Source: Gammaproteobacteria bacterium
Lineage (GTDB): Bacteria > Pseudomonadota > Gammaproteobacteria > DSM-16500
DNA length: 64,000 nucleotides
Reading direction: 5' to 3'
Assembly (NCBI GenBank): GCA_021156085.1
Contig: JAJNBC010000001.1
Span: 248,001-312,000, forward strand
Positions 38,229-47,205 of this stretch are shown piece by piece (position 1 is the first letter of the stretch; every line of letters begins with the position of its first letter). Under the pieces are notes generated by a model, which had not been told where the DNA came from, ran no database searches, and saw only the letters and a list, made by a program, of their open reading frames with translations. A program made the position numbers and the translations under genes.

Positions 38229-39158
38229 ATGGCTGTTTCACGTGATGGCATGGAAAAAGAAATAACTCCCACTTTAGAATCGATTAACGAGCATATTGCT
38301 CGCTCTTATTTGCTTAGAAAATTAAATAGGATTGCATCTCTTCCTCAGCCAACCCTAGAAAATAATGTAAAGAATGCACTTAATATAAAAAACTTAATAT
38401 GTGAGGTAGAGTGCAGAGAAAATGATGGGAAATATGAATTCTATATCCTGTTTGCTAAGCAAGGTTATTTAAGAAGCTTTGGAAATTCTGGGATTGTCCC
38501 CCAAGAGGTAGATAATATCTTTTGCCAGGCACTAGGGATAGGCGCATTGAATTATCATTGCGGCTGGTCACCGGAAAAGGTATTTTCTCATTTAATGCAG
38601 GTAATTAATGTAGTTCGTAAATATAAGCACCTTGCTTTTATTGAAATGTCTACCTATATAGATGATTATGAGACTATTACATTTCACGCTAATACTCTAG
38701 AGGAACTCCAATGGCTAGTGTTAACATTTATCAAAGAAATGAATTTAAAATTAATGGGGATGTACGGTGAAGAATTAGTCACTGTAGAGTTATTACCAGA
38801 AGAGGAAGTTTATAGGCAAGAAAAAGAAATAGAGGAAAATAGAGAAGACTCAGAAGAAGCTCAAGACCTACCAAAGCCCCACAACCAAATGCCCCCCAGA
38901 ATAGTTGATAAAAAAGCTATTTTAAGAGGCTTCATATTGTTTTCTAGCATTATAGGCGGTTTTGCGATCGTAGCTCATAGCATCATTATGATTTCGATAG
39001 CAGCAAGTTTAATTAGCCTCCTTATTTTCTATATTTGCTGCATTTCTTGTGTAACAACCTCTAGAAATACTCTATTTTCCCCTTCTAACCCTACCTCTTC
39101 TTCAACTTCAGATTTAGAAGCCCCCAGCACCGTGCAGCAGTATAAACTTTCACGATAA
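38229..39158 (+). CDS. Orphan protein with C-terminal membrane hairpin
   Basis: 309 residues, not recognised. A mixed alpha/beta soluble part (1-195) with YEFYILFAKQGYL and YETITFHANTLEELQWLVL strands and helices precedes an acidic linker (EEEVYRQEKEIEENREDSEEAQ). Two hydrophobic segments (about 233-285) follow, then a Ser/Thr-rich tail ending TVQQYKLSR. Its architecture (soluble head, acidic linker, hairpin, short polar tail) resembles the other hairpin orphans here. It converges on the DUF2147 gene with a short overlap. Confidence 0.65.
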   Translation: MAVSRDGMEKEITPTLESINEHIARSYLLRKLNRIASLPQPTLENNVKNALNIKNLICEVECRENDGKYEFYILFAKQGYLRSFGNSGIVPQEVDNIFCQALGIGALNYHCGWSPEKVFSHLMQVINVVRKYKHLAFIEMSTYIDDYETITFHANTLEELQWLVLTFIKEMNLKLMGMYGEELVTVELLPEEEVYRQEKEIEENREDSEEAQDLPKPHNQMPPRIVDKKAILRGFILFSSIIGGFAIVAHSIIMISIAASLISLLIFYICCISCVTTSRNTLFSPSNPTSSSTSDLEAPSTVQQYKLSR

Positions 39159-39623
39159 TAAATCTACTCGTTCCCATATTTCAGCACGGCCAAAATAAGG
39201 TAAGCCCATATAATTACGGACGGTTAACTTATTACCGTGATCTGTGGTGCGTAAAGTACAACTATATATTTTACCATTTTCTGGATTGAGTAATTTTCCC
39301 TGCCCCCATTGGTGGGGATAGGTAAGCTGCAATCCTGATAAAATTGTCAAGCCTAGTAAAGGTTGATTATAGAGTTTGCCTTGGCAGGCAGTACAGCGTT
39401 GGCTCCCGGCCTCTTGAGTAAATACCTTTATTACTTTCCCTTTTAATTCATGGTGCCGTGTTTGCCAAATTTTTATAATGCTTTTAGGTTGGCCTGTTAT
39501 ATTATCAACCACTTTCCAATAACCTTCGGGCGTATCGCTTGTAGATTCTTGAGCATAGCTATGTATAAAGAGGAAACTGCAAAGTATACCTAGCATGATT
39601 GATAATAAAATATTATGCTCCAT
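39150..39623 (-). CDS. DUF2147 periplasmic protein
   Basis: 157 residues from the ATG at 39623, which has a strong AGGAGG; a TTG one codon upstream is less likely. A signal peptide (residues about 1-24, cleavage near SYAQ) is followed by the DUF2147 lipocalin-like domain: EGYWKVVDNITGQPKSIIKIW, then CTACQGK, GLTILSGL, the GKIYSCTLRTT block and VRNYMGLPYFGRAEIWERV. Function of the family is unknown. The stop overlaps the convergent orphan's end. Confidence 0.85.
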   Translation of the reverse strand: MEHNILLSIMLGILCSFLFIHSYAQESTSDTPEGYWKVVDNITGQPKSIIKIWQTRHHELKGKVIKVFTQEAGSQRCTACQGKLYNQPLLGLTILSGLQLTYPHQWGQGKLLNPENGKIYSCTLRTTDHGNKLTVRNYMGLPYFGRAEIWERVDLLS

Positions 39624-39667
39624 CAATTATTCCTCCTAGGTGATAAATTAACCTTTCGTTAACAGAG

Positions 39668-40357
39668 TTAATGGATCTTTTGTTTTACTTTTGAGCCTTC
39701 CCTATTAAGGATATTATTAAGATCAATACTCACTTCTTGCACGGGTTTGCTACCGTTTATTTCATAATAATGGGGATGGGATGAAGAAGATGAAAGCGAA
39801 TAAAACTGTATTAGTGGTTTTGTTTGCTGGTTATAAACTCTTAAGCGGTTGCGAATTGTATCTTCTTCATCATCAGGACGCTGAATAAGCGGTTCGTTTG
39901 TCAAATCGTCTAAGCCCGTATATTGGGGGGGATTGTAAAGAATATGATAAACCCGACCCGAGGCTGGATGCACACGTCTACCGCTTAAACGATTAATAAT
40001 TTCTTCTTCTGGCACCGTAAGTTGGATAACAAAATTCAAGGGAGTTTGATGCTTATTTAAGAGTTGGTCTAGGCTCTTTGCTTGCTCCAGAGTACGCGGA
40101 AACCCATCCAGCAAAAAACCTTTTTTACAATCAGGCTGCTGTAGACGTTCTTCGATCAAGGGAATCATTATTTCATCAGGCACTAAACCCCCTTCATTCA
40201 TAATTTGTTTAGCTTGTTTACCCAGCGGAGATTCTGCGCTCACTGCGGCGCGTAATATATCTCCTGTGGAGATATGGGGAATACCAAATTGTTGGGAAAT
40301 AAATTTTGCTTGAGTACCTTTTCCTACCCCGGGACTGCCAAGTAAAACTAAACGCAT
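39668..40357 (-). CDS. adk: Adenylate kinase
   Basis: Interconverts AMP, ADP and ATP. 229 residues. P-loop GSPGVGKGTQAKF, the AMP-binding region HISTGDILRAAV, GFLLDGFPRTLEQAK, and a long LID (RRVHPASGRVYHILYNPP) without the four-cysteine zinc site, the Gram-negative form. A C-terminal extension of about 15 residues (GSKVKQKIH) is a little longer than E. coli Adk (214). Confidence 0.96.
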   Translation of the reverse strand: MRLVLLGSPGVGKGTQAKFISQQFGIPHISTGDILRAAVSAESPLGKQAKQIMNEGGLVPDEIMIPLIEERLQQPDCKKGFLLDGFPRTLEQAKSLDQLLNKHQTPLNFVIQLTVPEEEIINRLSGRRVHPASGRVYHILYNPPQYTGLDDLTNEPLIQRPDDEEDTIRNRLRVYNQQTKPLIQFYSLSSSSSHPHYYEINGSKPVQEVSIDLNNILNREGSKVKQKIH

Positions 40358-40418
40358 TACAGTGCTCCACTGCTACTAAAAACTGCTAACTATTTTATTA
40401 ATAAAAGCCAGTAAAAGG

Positions 40419-41000
40419 CTAGTCTTTCTTTATGAATAACTGTTCGTTCATCTCCGTGACTGGACTCTTAAGAGGGGTAGCTGAGGTATATTGCTTTAAA
40501 ATTGAAAAAGCCCGCCGGCTGCCTGTTTCATTCCATAAATCATAAGCTTGAAGAGGAAGGAGGTCAGGGCAGCCGTAAGTATGTTGACGCACTGATTGTA
40601 AAATGTCCATTAAGGTAACAAATTGCTTTCCTAATAATGCATAAATATCATGCCGACTTCTAGCTAAGACATTATAAGCAGATTGACCTAACTGGACAAA
40701 ATAACTGATTTTAACTAAGCGTTTTTCGGCTAAATTAGGGAATAATCCAGCAAATAACAAGCACTTATCTCCTACTCCTTGCAAAGCTAGCTGCCGCTGT
40801 GCGGCTGAGGATTGCATCCCTGCTAAAAACTCATGGGCCATGATGTGTTTTACTACTTCAGGTTGAGTGAGATAACGCATCATCAAAAATACTAAGTAGG
40901 ATTCAATTTCTTTATTTAAGGTAATCGCACAACTTTTCTCTGCTTCATGTATAATCTCATACCATAAGGCTACCGCGGTTGAATTTACTAATATATTCAT
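40419..41000 (-). CDS. Conserved-looking orphan, about 193 residues
   Basis: No family recognised. Largely alpha-helical and soluble, with no signal peptide or membrane segment. Notable features are MRYLTQPEVVKHIMAHEFLAGMQ and GDKCLLFAGLFPNLAEKRLVKISYFVQLGQSAY. The ATG at 41000 has GGGAG at good spacing; a TTG at 41003 is less likely. It is divergent from lpxH and upstream of adk with a 60-base gap. The well-folded, non-repetitive composition suggests a genuine conserved protein. Confidence 0.65.
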   Translation of the reverse strand: MNILVNSTAVALWYEIIHEAEKSCAITLNKEIESYLVFLMMRYLTQPEVVKHIMAHEFLAGMQSSAAQRQLALQGVGDKCLLFAGLFPNLAEKRLVKISYFVQLGQSAYNVLARSRHDIYALLGKQFVTLMDILQSVRQHTYGCPDLLPLQAYDLWNETGSRRAFSILKQYTSATPLKSPVTEMNEQLFIKKD

Positions 41001-41033
41001 CAAGACTGCTCCCTGTAATGAAATTGCAGAATG

Positions 41034-41063
41034 TTGCTTCTCCTCTTAAGTATAAGTTATAAA
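41034..41063 (+). promoter_or_regulatory. Predicted lpxH promoter
   Basis: TTGCTT (41034-41039), an 18-base spacer and TATAAA (41058-41063), about 30 bases before the lpxH ATG. Confidence 0.5.
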
Positions 41064-41092
41064 TTGAGTTTTTGTCAGGATAGTTATGTATT

Positions 41093-41815
41093 ATGAGTAA
41101 TATTATTTTTATTTCAGATTTACATTTAGAAGAAAGTCGTCCTAATATCACTGCTCTTTTTTTAGAATTTCTGGCGGGCGCAGCACTAAAAGCAGATGCC
41201 CTCTATATTTTAGGAGATTTTTTTGAGATATGGATTGGTGACGATCACCTTTCTTCTTTTAACCAATCTATCATTCAAGCACTCAAAGCTGCTACTCATC
41301 AGGGATTACCTATTTATTTTATGCATGGAAATCGCGATTTTTTATTAGGTAAGAAATTCTTAGAAATGACAGGGGTCAAGCTCATTCCAGATGGATATAT
41401 AATTCATATTAATGGCCTCCCTACTCTGCTTATGCATGGAGATACTTTGTGTACAGGTGATGTAGCTTATTTAAAATTTCGCAAAAAAGCACGCAATAAA
41501 TTATTTCAAAAATTATTCTTATGGAAATCGCTGGCTAAACGTCAGGCTATTGCCGCACGTTATAGAAAAGCCAGCCAAGCTCATATTTCAACAACTCCGG
41601 ATTATATTATGGATGTCACCCAAGCTGAAGTAGAGCGGGTGATGCACGAAAAAGGCGTACAGCATTTAATTCACGGACACACCCATCGAGAAGCCGTACA
41701 TTCATTTCAACTCAATGATAAGCCTGCTACACGCACTGTTTTAGGCGCTTGGCACCATCACGGCAGTGCCTTAATGTGTTATTCAAATGGAGAGCGTAAG
41801 CTAGTGCATCTATAA
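41093..41815 (+). CDS. lpxH: UDP-2,3-diacylglucosamine diphosphatase
   Basis: Lipid A pathway enzyme that yields lipid X. 240 residues. Calcineurin-type metallophosphatase motifs in order: ISDLHLE (DxH), YILGDFFEIWIGDD (GD), FMHGNRDFLLG (GNRD), a later MHGDTL and IHGHTHREAV (GHTH). The stop is adjacent to the stop of the convergent 213-residue orphan. Confidence 0.96.
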   Translation: MSNIIFISDLHLEESRPNITALFLEFLAGAALKADALYILGDFFEIWIGDDHLSSFNQSIIQALKAATHQGLPIYFMHGNRDFLLGKKFLEMTGVKLIPDGYIIHINGLPTLLMHGDTLCTGDVAYLKFRKKARNKLFQKLFLWKSLAKRQAIAARYRKASQAHISTTPDYIMDVTQAEVERVMHEKGVQHLIHGHTHREAVHSFQLNDKPATRTVLGAWHHHGSALMCYSNGERKLVHL

Positions 41816-42457
41816 TCAGCGAAGCTTTTTATTAGCGCTCAACTCTTTCATCTCTATCTCATCCCCTTGGGGTGTAAACTGGCTAGCTTCTCTATATTTT
41901 TTGAGGACTTCTTCAAAACGCTTAACAGCTTCTCTAGGGAGGGGTTTAAAAAAACTTCCATAGTTACCCCAATTTTTAGCAGCTCGATAGAGAGCTGGAA
42001 GTATAGAGGCCCCGCAGAGAAAATCATATACCTTTTCTACAAACACACGTATTCCTAATCGTCCATAATCAGCGTCTAGGTGGGATTTTTTTTTATTTGC
42101 TTTTAGTTCTTTTTCTTCTTCTTGTATTTCGGCTAATATTTTTTCAAATTCTATAATGCGCATTGCCGGATTTTTTTCATTCATGTTCTTATCTCTGTTC
42201 GAGATACTGTCTAAAAGATCATTCAATTTATAATGGAATACATGATTATTACAGCTCTTTTGATATAGTTGAGTTAGATTGTATAATTGGTTACAGACTT
42301 CTTTTAAATAATTTTCATCTATTTTAGCATCAGGCACTTTATCAACGCCAGAGGGCGCCATCGCCCCCGGCGCTGCCGGCGTTTTTCTACGTAGCTCCTT
42401 CATTTGGTCTATTACCTTAAAATTGTTAACATTCTGTTTATCGTTAGAAATTGGCAT
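41816..42457 (-). CDS. Orphan helical protein with effector-like C-terminus
   Basis: 213 residues, not recognised. A Pro/Ala-containing N-terminal segment (TPAAPGAMAPSGVD), long charged helices (IIEFEKILAEIQEEEKELKANKKK), a single moderately hydrophobic patch (VYDFLCGASILPALYRAAKNW) and the end GDEIEMKELSANKKLR. The patch-plus-tail resembles the end of the first gene in this window (KAWGDFF then EGIEMGSLSRLKR). GGAGC precedes the ATG. Possible Dot/Icm substrate by this tail; inference only. It abuts lpxH convergently. Confidence 0.6.
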   Translation of the reverse strand: MPISNDKQNVNNFKVIDQMKELRRKTPAAPGAMAPSGVDKVPDAKIDENYLKEVCNQLYNLTQLYQKSCNNHVFHYKLNDLLDSISNRDKNMNEKNPAMRIIEFEKILAEIQEEEKELKANKKKSHLDADYGRLGIRVFVEKVYDFLCGASILPALYRAAKNWGNYGSFFKPLPREAVKRFEEVLKKYREASQFTPQGDEIEMKELSANKKLR

Positions 42458-42635
42458 TCGATGCTCCTTTTATAAGCGTAATAAGGATGGGCTTATAATT
42501 AAGTATAGTGCCTTTTGGTGAAGATTTTTTACGTTATAGTCAATTGAATAATATTCTCTTTTTTATAATTTAAATTTAATCTCATAAAACAGTTTTCCTG
42601 AATGAGAAATTTTAAGAGAAGGAATATATAGTTTT

Positions 42636-44030
42636 TTAAGAAAAAGTTTTTTCTCGATATAAATAAAAAAGAAGAGTGGGCAAGATCATAACCACAATGC
42701 CAGAAATAAAAGTGGTTTCATAAGACAGGAGGCTACCTACTTCAACACCAGAGGGGGGAAAGAATCCCACAATTAAAGTGATAGCACAGCCCATTAATCC
42801 TAGAATACAAACAATCCACATGCCTATTTTGCCTGCTGGAATGGAAAAAGGCCTAGGTCTATTAGGAAATTTATAACGCAAATAAAGTGCCGCGATAAAT
42901 AGCATTACATACATAATCATGTAAAGCTGTATATTCAGTGCGGTCAGCAACCAATAAGAGCCGCCAATGCTCGGCATAAATAAAAAAGCGAGGCAGATAA
43001 CACTCACGATAACAGCTTGGGTCATGAGTAAATTCGCAGCAACGCCATGCTCATTAACTTGTTTAAAAAAGGTAGGTAAAAAACCTAGTTGCGCCGCTTG
43101 TAATAACCCTTTAGCGGGGGATATTACCCAACTAATTATGCCACCCAACGTGCCTAGTAATATCATGACGGTCATAATGGGCATTAACCAAGTAATATGA
43201 TATACCGCAAAGAAGCGGGTGAATGCTTGCATAATGCCATTAACAAGATTGATATGCTCCTTGGGCAGTACCACAGCAATGGCCAATGATCCTAAAATCA
43301 TGGTAATTAAAATAAGCCATACTGAAATATATAAGGCGCGGGGAAAAGATTTTTGAGGATTATCTATTTCCTTCACGTGTACAGCAGAAAGTTCCATGCC
43401 TGCAAATGCAGTCATGATAGCTGTCAAGGATATCCAATTATCTATATGAGAAAAAGAAGGTAAAAGGGTGGCAGCTGTAAAATGAATTTGTAATGCGTGG
43501 CCTGATAAAATCCAAATCGTAGCTAATCCAATAATAAGAGCCATGGGAATAGCCATTCCGATGATAGTACAAATAGCTACAAACCGGGCAGATACATGAA
43601 CACCTTTTAAATTAAGTAAGGTAAGAGCCCAAAAAACAAGGAGTATCACACTAACTAGATAAGTTTTACTGTGCACTAAATCTGGGTTAACAAGATAAGC
43701 GATGACGCCTGCAATAAAAGAAAGAATAGTAGGAAACCAAACTAGATTAGCAATCCATTGTAGCCAAATTGCCATAAAAGCTACTTTATCACCGAATGCT
43801 AATTTTACCCAATAACATACCCCTCCTTTATCCGTCCAGCTTGAGGCTAACTCTGCTGATACCAATGCTGTGGGAATGAGGAAGACGATCGCCGAAAAGA
43901 CAAAGAAAAAAATCAACGCGCTACCAAATAAAGCCGCAGCGGGTAAATTTCGTATACTATCGACAGCGCCTGTGATAAGCATCACTAAAGCAAAAGTAGA
44001 GAGTTTAGGGTCTTTTATTTTTATTGACAT
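42636..44030 (-). CDS. APC-family amino acid antiporter (glutamate/GABA-type)
   Basis: 464 residues with about 12 membrane helices. The APC superfamily N-terminal unwound helix (LITGAVDSIRNLPAAALFGSALIFFF) and the glutamate in helix 6-7 (GMELSAVHVKEIDNPQKSFPRAL) match GadC/AdiC-like exchangers, which are common amino-acid importers in Legionellales. The exact substrate is not determinable. It has a poor Shine-Dalgarno and follows the SPOR gene by 18 bases on the same strand. Confidence 0.82.
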   Translation of the reverse strand: MSIKIKDPKLSTFALVMLITGAVDSIRNLPAAALFGSALIFFFVFSAIVFLIPTALVSAELASSWTDKGGVCYWVKLAFGDKVAFMAIWLQWIANLVWFPTILSFIAGVIAYLVNPDLVHSKTYLVSVILLVFWALTLLNLKGVHVSARFVAICTIIGMAIPMALIIGLATIWILSGHALQIHFTAATLLPSFSHIDNWISLTAIMTAFAGMELSAVHVKEIDNPQKSFPRALYISVWLILITMILGSLAIAVVLPKEHINLVNGIMQAFTRFFAVYHITWLMPIMTVMILLGTLGGIISWVISPAKGLLQAAQLGFLPTFFKQVNEHGVAANLLMTQAVIVSVICLAFLFMPSIGGSYWLLTALNIQLYMIMYVMLFIAALYLRYKFPNRPRPFSIPAGKIGMWIVCILGLMGCAITLIVGFFPPSGVEVGSLLSYETTFISGIVVMILPTLLFYLYREKTFS

Positions 44031-44048
44031 CGTATTTTTTATGTTTAG

Positions 44049-45032
44049 TTATAATGCCACTGGCTTATAAGGTACAACCAAGCCACGTAATTTTACTGCC
44101 CGCTCCACTCGTGTTGATAATTGCAAAGCAGATGCTTTTTTAAACTCTGGCCCGATATAAACCCGAGTTCTTGTGAGGCCTGCCGTCGAAGTCACTTCAT
44201 GAGGAAATGCTTTGAAGCCAGCGTTTCTAAGCTGGTTAACAAGACGACGAGCATTGGATTTTTCTTTAAAGCTCCCCATTTGTAGAACCCAAGCAGTTTT
44301 TTTCAAATGAGTTAAATTTTTTTCAGAATAAAAATTCTTTTTCTTTATTACCAACTTCTTATGAGTACGCAGGGGTTTAGAGACCCTAGGAAGGGTATTT
44401 TCTACTGTATTTTGCGGAGCAGGAGCAATTTCGGTGGGGGCAGTAGGAGAAATTTCTCCTGTATAAAAAGAGGAATTAGTTTGAGTGTTAGCTTGCTGAG
44501 TAGGAGCCGGGGTCACTTCCACTGTATTGCCGGTATATTTAACATTTGGATGTGTATCAAGCGTAGTCGTCTGTTGAGACGTATTATTAGGATTAGATAT
44601 ATTGGTAGAGCTAGCGGGCGCAGAGGTATCAGTGTTGGTTTCTATAGGATTACCAGAGGAAGTAGAAGCCGTATTTTTTTGTGTACTTGGCTCGACTGAT
44701 ACCCCTGGGGTCACTCTATCATTATCTTGTGATATTGAAGTTGCAGAAGGTAGTGGGGTATCGCCTGATACCGCTGGGGTCACTCCATCATTATCTTGCG
44801 CTATGGAAGTTGCAGAAGACGGTGGGGTATTGCTAGTATTATTTGGGTTTTCCACTCCCGGGCTGGCATCAGATGTAAGTGCAGTTACCGGTTGTTGATC
44901 AGAAGGTGTTGCCAGTGCCGTTTTTTCTTGGGGCAGCATCTCTTTTTTGCTAAATAGTAAAGGCATTGAAATAATAACGAGTGCAATCACAATCGATATG
45001 CCTATAATGCGCTGCATTTTTCTTTTTTCCAT
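44049..45032 (-). CDS. dedD: SPOR-domain cell-division protein (DedD-like)
   Basis: 327 residues. One N-terminal membrane helix (about 7-28), a long Ser/Thr/Pro/Asn-rich periplasmic linker (about 30-230) with two copies of a 23-residue repeat, and a C-terminal SPOR domain (about 250-325: AWVLQMGSFKEKSNARRLVNQLRNAGFKAF, then TRVYIGPEF) that binds denuded peptidoglycan at the septum. It sits directly after accD, the position DedD holds in E. coli after folC; folC is missing here. GGAGAGG precedes the ATG. DedD in E. coli aids septal peptidoglycan synthesis. Confidence 0.85.
   Translation of the reverse strand: MEKRKMQRIIGISIVIALVIISMPLLFSKKEMLPQEKTALATPSDQQPVTALTSDASPGVENPNNTSNTPPSSATSIAQDNDGVTPAVSGDTPLPSATSISQDNDRVTPGVSVEPSTQKNTASTSSGNPIETNTDTSAPASSTNISNPNNTSQQTTTLDTHPNVKYTGNTVEVTPAPTQQANTQTNSSFYTGEISPTAPTEIAPAPQNTVENTLPRVSKPLRTHKKLVIKKKNFYSEKNLTHLKKTAWVLQMGSFKEKSNARRLVNQLRNAGFKAFPHEVTSTAGLTRTRVYIGPEFKKASALQLSTRVERAVKLRGLVVPYKPVAL
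44701..44838. repeat. 69-base tandem duplication in the SPOR linker
   Basis: Two near-identical head-to-tail copies (44701-44769 and 44770-44838), 23 codons each, encoding SATSI(A/S)QDND(G/R)VTP(A/G)VS units. The length is a multiple of three, so copy-number change keeps the frame. Confidence 0.7.
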
Positions 45033-45059
45033 CGTTCCTCTCCTAATATATTGTTTACA

Positions 45060-45950
45060 CTATGATATTATTTCCACGTCACCTGTATTCCTATACTGCG
45101 GAAACCGCTGTAACTTTGTGAGTATCCTTGCAATATAGCCCCGCATCTCCTTACGATGGACAATTTTATCGATGGCTCCATGTTCGAACAAAAATTCACT
45201 GCTTTGAAAGCCCTCAGGCAATGTCTCTCGTACTGTTTGCTCGATAACACGAGGACCTGCAAACCCAATCAATGCCTTTGGTTCTGCAATAATAATATCA
45301 CCTAGCATAGCCAGGCTAGCTGATACGCCCCCCATAGTAGGATCGGTTAATACGGAAATGTAGGGTATACCCTGTTCGGCAAGACAAGCAAGAGCGCAAC
45401 TTACTTTGGCCATTTGCATTAATGAAATAAGTGCTTCTTGCATACGAGCACCCCCGCTGGCTGAAAAACAAACCAATGGAATTTTAAATTCAATAGCTGT
45501 ATTAATTGCTCTGACAAATCGTTCTCCCAAACCCGCACCCATTGAACCCCCAATAAAACCATACTCAAAAGCAGCTGCAACCAAAGAACAACCAAAAACC
45601 TGTCCGCGAAGAACAATCAATGCTTCTTTTTCCCCGGTATCTTTTTGAGCGGTGGTTAAACGATCTTTATATTTTTTTAAATCCTTAAATTTTAGCCTAT
45701 CTATAGGCAATACCTCGGCGCCGATTTCCACTTTGGCCCCTTCATCCAAAAAATACTCTAATCGTTTGCGAGCGGAGATTCGCATATGGTGGTCACACTT
45801 GGGGCATACCTCTAAATTTCTTTCTAATTCAGAACGATAGAGAATGGCACTGCATTTGTCGCATTTTGACCATAGCCCTTCCGGTACACCTTTTTTAGTA
45901 ATGGCATCAGTCCGAATCCGAGAGGGCAATAATTTTTTAAACCAACTCAT
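45060..45950 (-). CDS. accD: Acetyl-CoA carboxylase carboxyltransferase beta subunit
   Basis: Committed step of fatty acid synthesis with AccA. 296 residues. N-terminal four-cysteine zinc ribbon ([26 protein letters not shown], residues about 28-55), then the crotonase-type carboxyltransferase fold with [12 protein letters not shown] and [11 protein letters not shown]. It lies after truA with a 71-base gap and before the SPOR gene with 27 bases, so likely one unit. Confidence 0.97.
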   Translation of the reverse strand: MSWFKKLLPSRIRTDAITKKGVPEGLWSKCDKCSAILYRSELERNLEVCPKCDHHMRISARKRLEYFLDEGAKVEIGAEVLPIDRLKFKDLKKYKDRLTTAQKDTGEKEALIVLRGQVFGCSLVAAAFEYGFIGGSMGAGLGERFVRAINTAIEFKIPLVCFSASGGARMQEALISLMQMAKVSCALACLAEQGIPYISVLTDPTMGGVSASLAMLGDIIIAEPKALIGFAGPRVIEQTVRETLPEGFQSSEFLFEHGAIDKIVHRKEMRGYIARILTKLQRFPQYRNTGDVEIIS

Positions 45951-46021
45951 AATACACGACGCTCAATCGCTAAAAGAAAAAGTGATTATAGAAGTAATTA
46001 AGGCGAGTGAACAGTCATTTT

Positions 46022-46801
46022 TTAGCGCGGCACACTTACCCGAGATTGCAGCGGAAGGGAGTAAGAATCACTATACCTAACCTGTATTAAATATAATCCC
46101 GCGGCAGCTGCTGTTGCCCCAGCTTGACGGCGGTCTTGGCTATTTAGCACAGCCTGGACCCATTCGGGTTCCTTAAAACCCGCCCCTACCTGAAGTAAGG
46201 TACCCACTATATTACGTACCATATGATGCAAAAATGCGTTGGCCATTATTTCAAAAATAATATAATTACGATCTCGTGTAATATGGAGTAATTGTACATT
46301 GCGCATCGGAGTTTTTGATTCGCATTGCGCAGAACGAAATGCGCTAAAATCATGTTCTCCAATCAGATAATTGGCAGCTTGCTGCATCATTGCAATATTT
46401 AGCACATCATAATGCCAAGCCACTTGCCCAGCTAAGATAGCAGGACGGGCTGGATCATTAGAAATAATATAGCGATAACAGCGCGATACTGCGCTATAAC
46501 GGGCATGAAAATCATCTGAGACTTCTTTAGCCCAACACACGGCAATAGCTGGCGGAAGAAGGGCGTTAGGACCCCATGTCCATGCGCGCATTGATCGCAC
46601 CGCCTGAGTATCAAAATGCGCAATTTGACCGGTCGCGTGTACACCCGCATCAGTACGACCCGCGCAGCAAAGGGTAATAGGCTCATCTGCAATTTGGCTA
46701 AGGGCTGACTCAAGGCTACCCTGGATAGTAGGTAGGTTTTTTTGTGTTTGCCAACCAAAAAAAGTATAGCCATTGTATTCAATGCCTAACGCAATGCGCA
46801 T
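46022..46801 (-). CDS. truA: tRNA pseudouridine38-40 synthase
   Basis: Modifies the anticodon arm of many tRNAs. 259 residues. IALGIEYNGYTFFGWQ, the catalytic aspartate in CCAGRTDAGVHATGQ, and FHARYSAVSRCYRYIISN are diagnostic. It follows the mini-FimV gene, as truA follows fimV in many gammaproteobacteria. Confidence 0.97.
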   Translation of the reverse strand: MRIALGIEYNGYTFFGWQTQKNLPTIQGSLESALSQIADEPITLCCAGRTDAGVHATGQIAHFDTQAVRSMRAWTWGPNALLPPAIAVCWAKEVSDDFHARYSAVSRCYRYIISNDPARPAILAGQVAWHYDVLNIAMMQQAANYLIGEHDFSAFRSAQCESKTPMRNVQLLHITRDRNYIIFEIMANAFLHHMVRNIVGTLLQVGAGFKEPEWVQAVLNSQDRRQAGATAAAAGLYLIQVRYSDSYSLPLQSRVSVPR

Positions 46802-46834
46802 ATTCGTTTATGCCCTTGTCTCACATCTACTCGA

Positions 46835-46855
46835 CCTGATTAGCGTTTTATCAGG
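46835..46855. terminator. Short hairpin between mini-fimV and truA
   Basis: CCTGAT, nine bases, ATCAGG: a 6-base perfect stem in the 65-base gap. No T-run follows on the minus strand, so it would attenuate or protect RNA ends rather than terminate firmly. Confidence 0.3.
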
Positions 46856-46866
46856 ATCTCGTAACT

Positions 46867-47205
46867 TTATAGATTCATCATTAATTGTTTTGCAACTTGC
46901 TGCTGGTTTAAATTGCCATATTGGGTCACATGGTCAAGAATTTTTTTAGCTAGTTTTTTTTTGCCTATTTCTATATAAGCACGCGCTAAATCCAATTGAG
47001 TAGTCATTCTATCATCACCGGCAATGGCTTTAATATCTTGACTAGTGATAAGAGTGGGTACTTTTTTAATAGGCTCAGGCATGTCGTGCGTAACCCTAGG
47101 TAAATTGACTTGAAGGGGTTGTTTCTTCTTGAGAAAGAAAATGCTAACCAAAAGAATAATAATGGCAAGAATAATTTCAATAAAAAATATCAAATGTGCT
47201 TTCAT
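46867..47205 (-). CDS. Mini-FimV: membrane helix plus FimV C-terminal TPR domain
   Basis: 112 residues. An N-terminal membrane segment (FFIEIILAIIILLVSIFFL) is followed by a basic linker, then a region matching the FimV C-terminal domain: GDDRMTTQLDLARAYIEIGKKKLAKKILDHV and GNLNQQQVAKQLM. Full FimV is several hundred residues with a LysM domain and a long acidic region, none of which remains here. The position between asd and truA is exactly where fimV lies in Pseudomonas and other gammaproteobacteria. Start ATG 47205 overlaps the asd stop by 4 bases. In Pseudomonas FimV organises the pole and type IV pilus function through its C-terminal domain. Confidence 0.78.
   Translation of the reverse strand: MKAHLIFFIEIILAIIILLVSIFFLKKKQPLQVNLPRVTHDMPEPIKKVPTLITSQDIKAIAGDDRMTTQLDLARAYIEIGKKKLAKKILDHVTQYGNLNQQQVAKQLMMNL

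Noticed and set aside
44601-44900. Plus-strand frame across the SPOR linker
   Set aside because: Shadow of the repeat-rich linker on the other strand; no ribosome-binding site.
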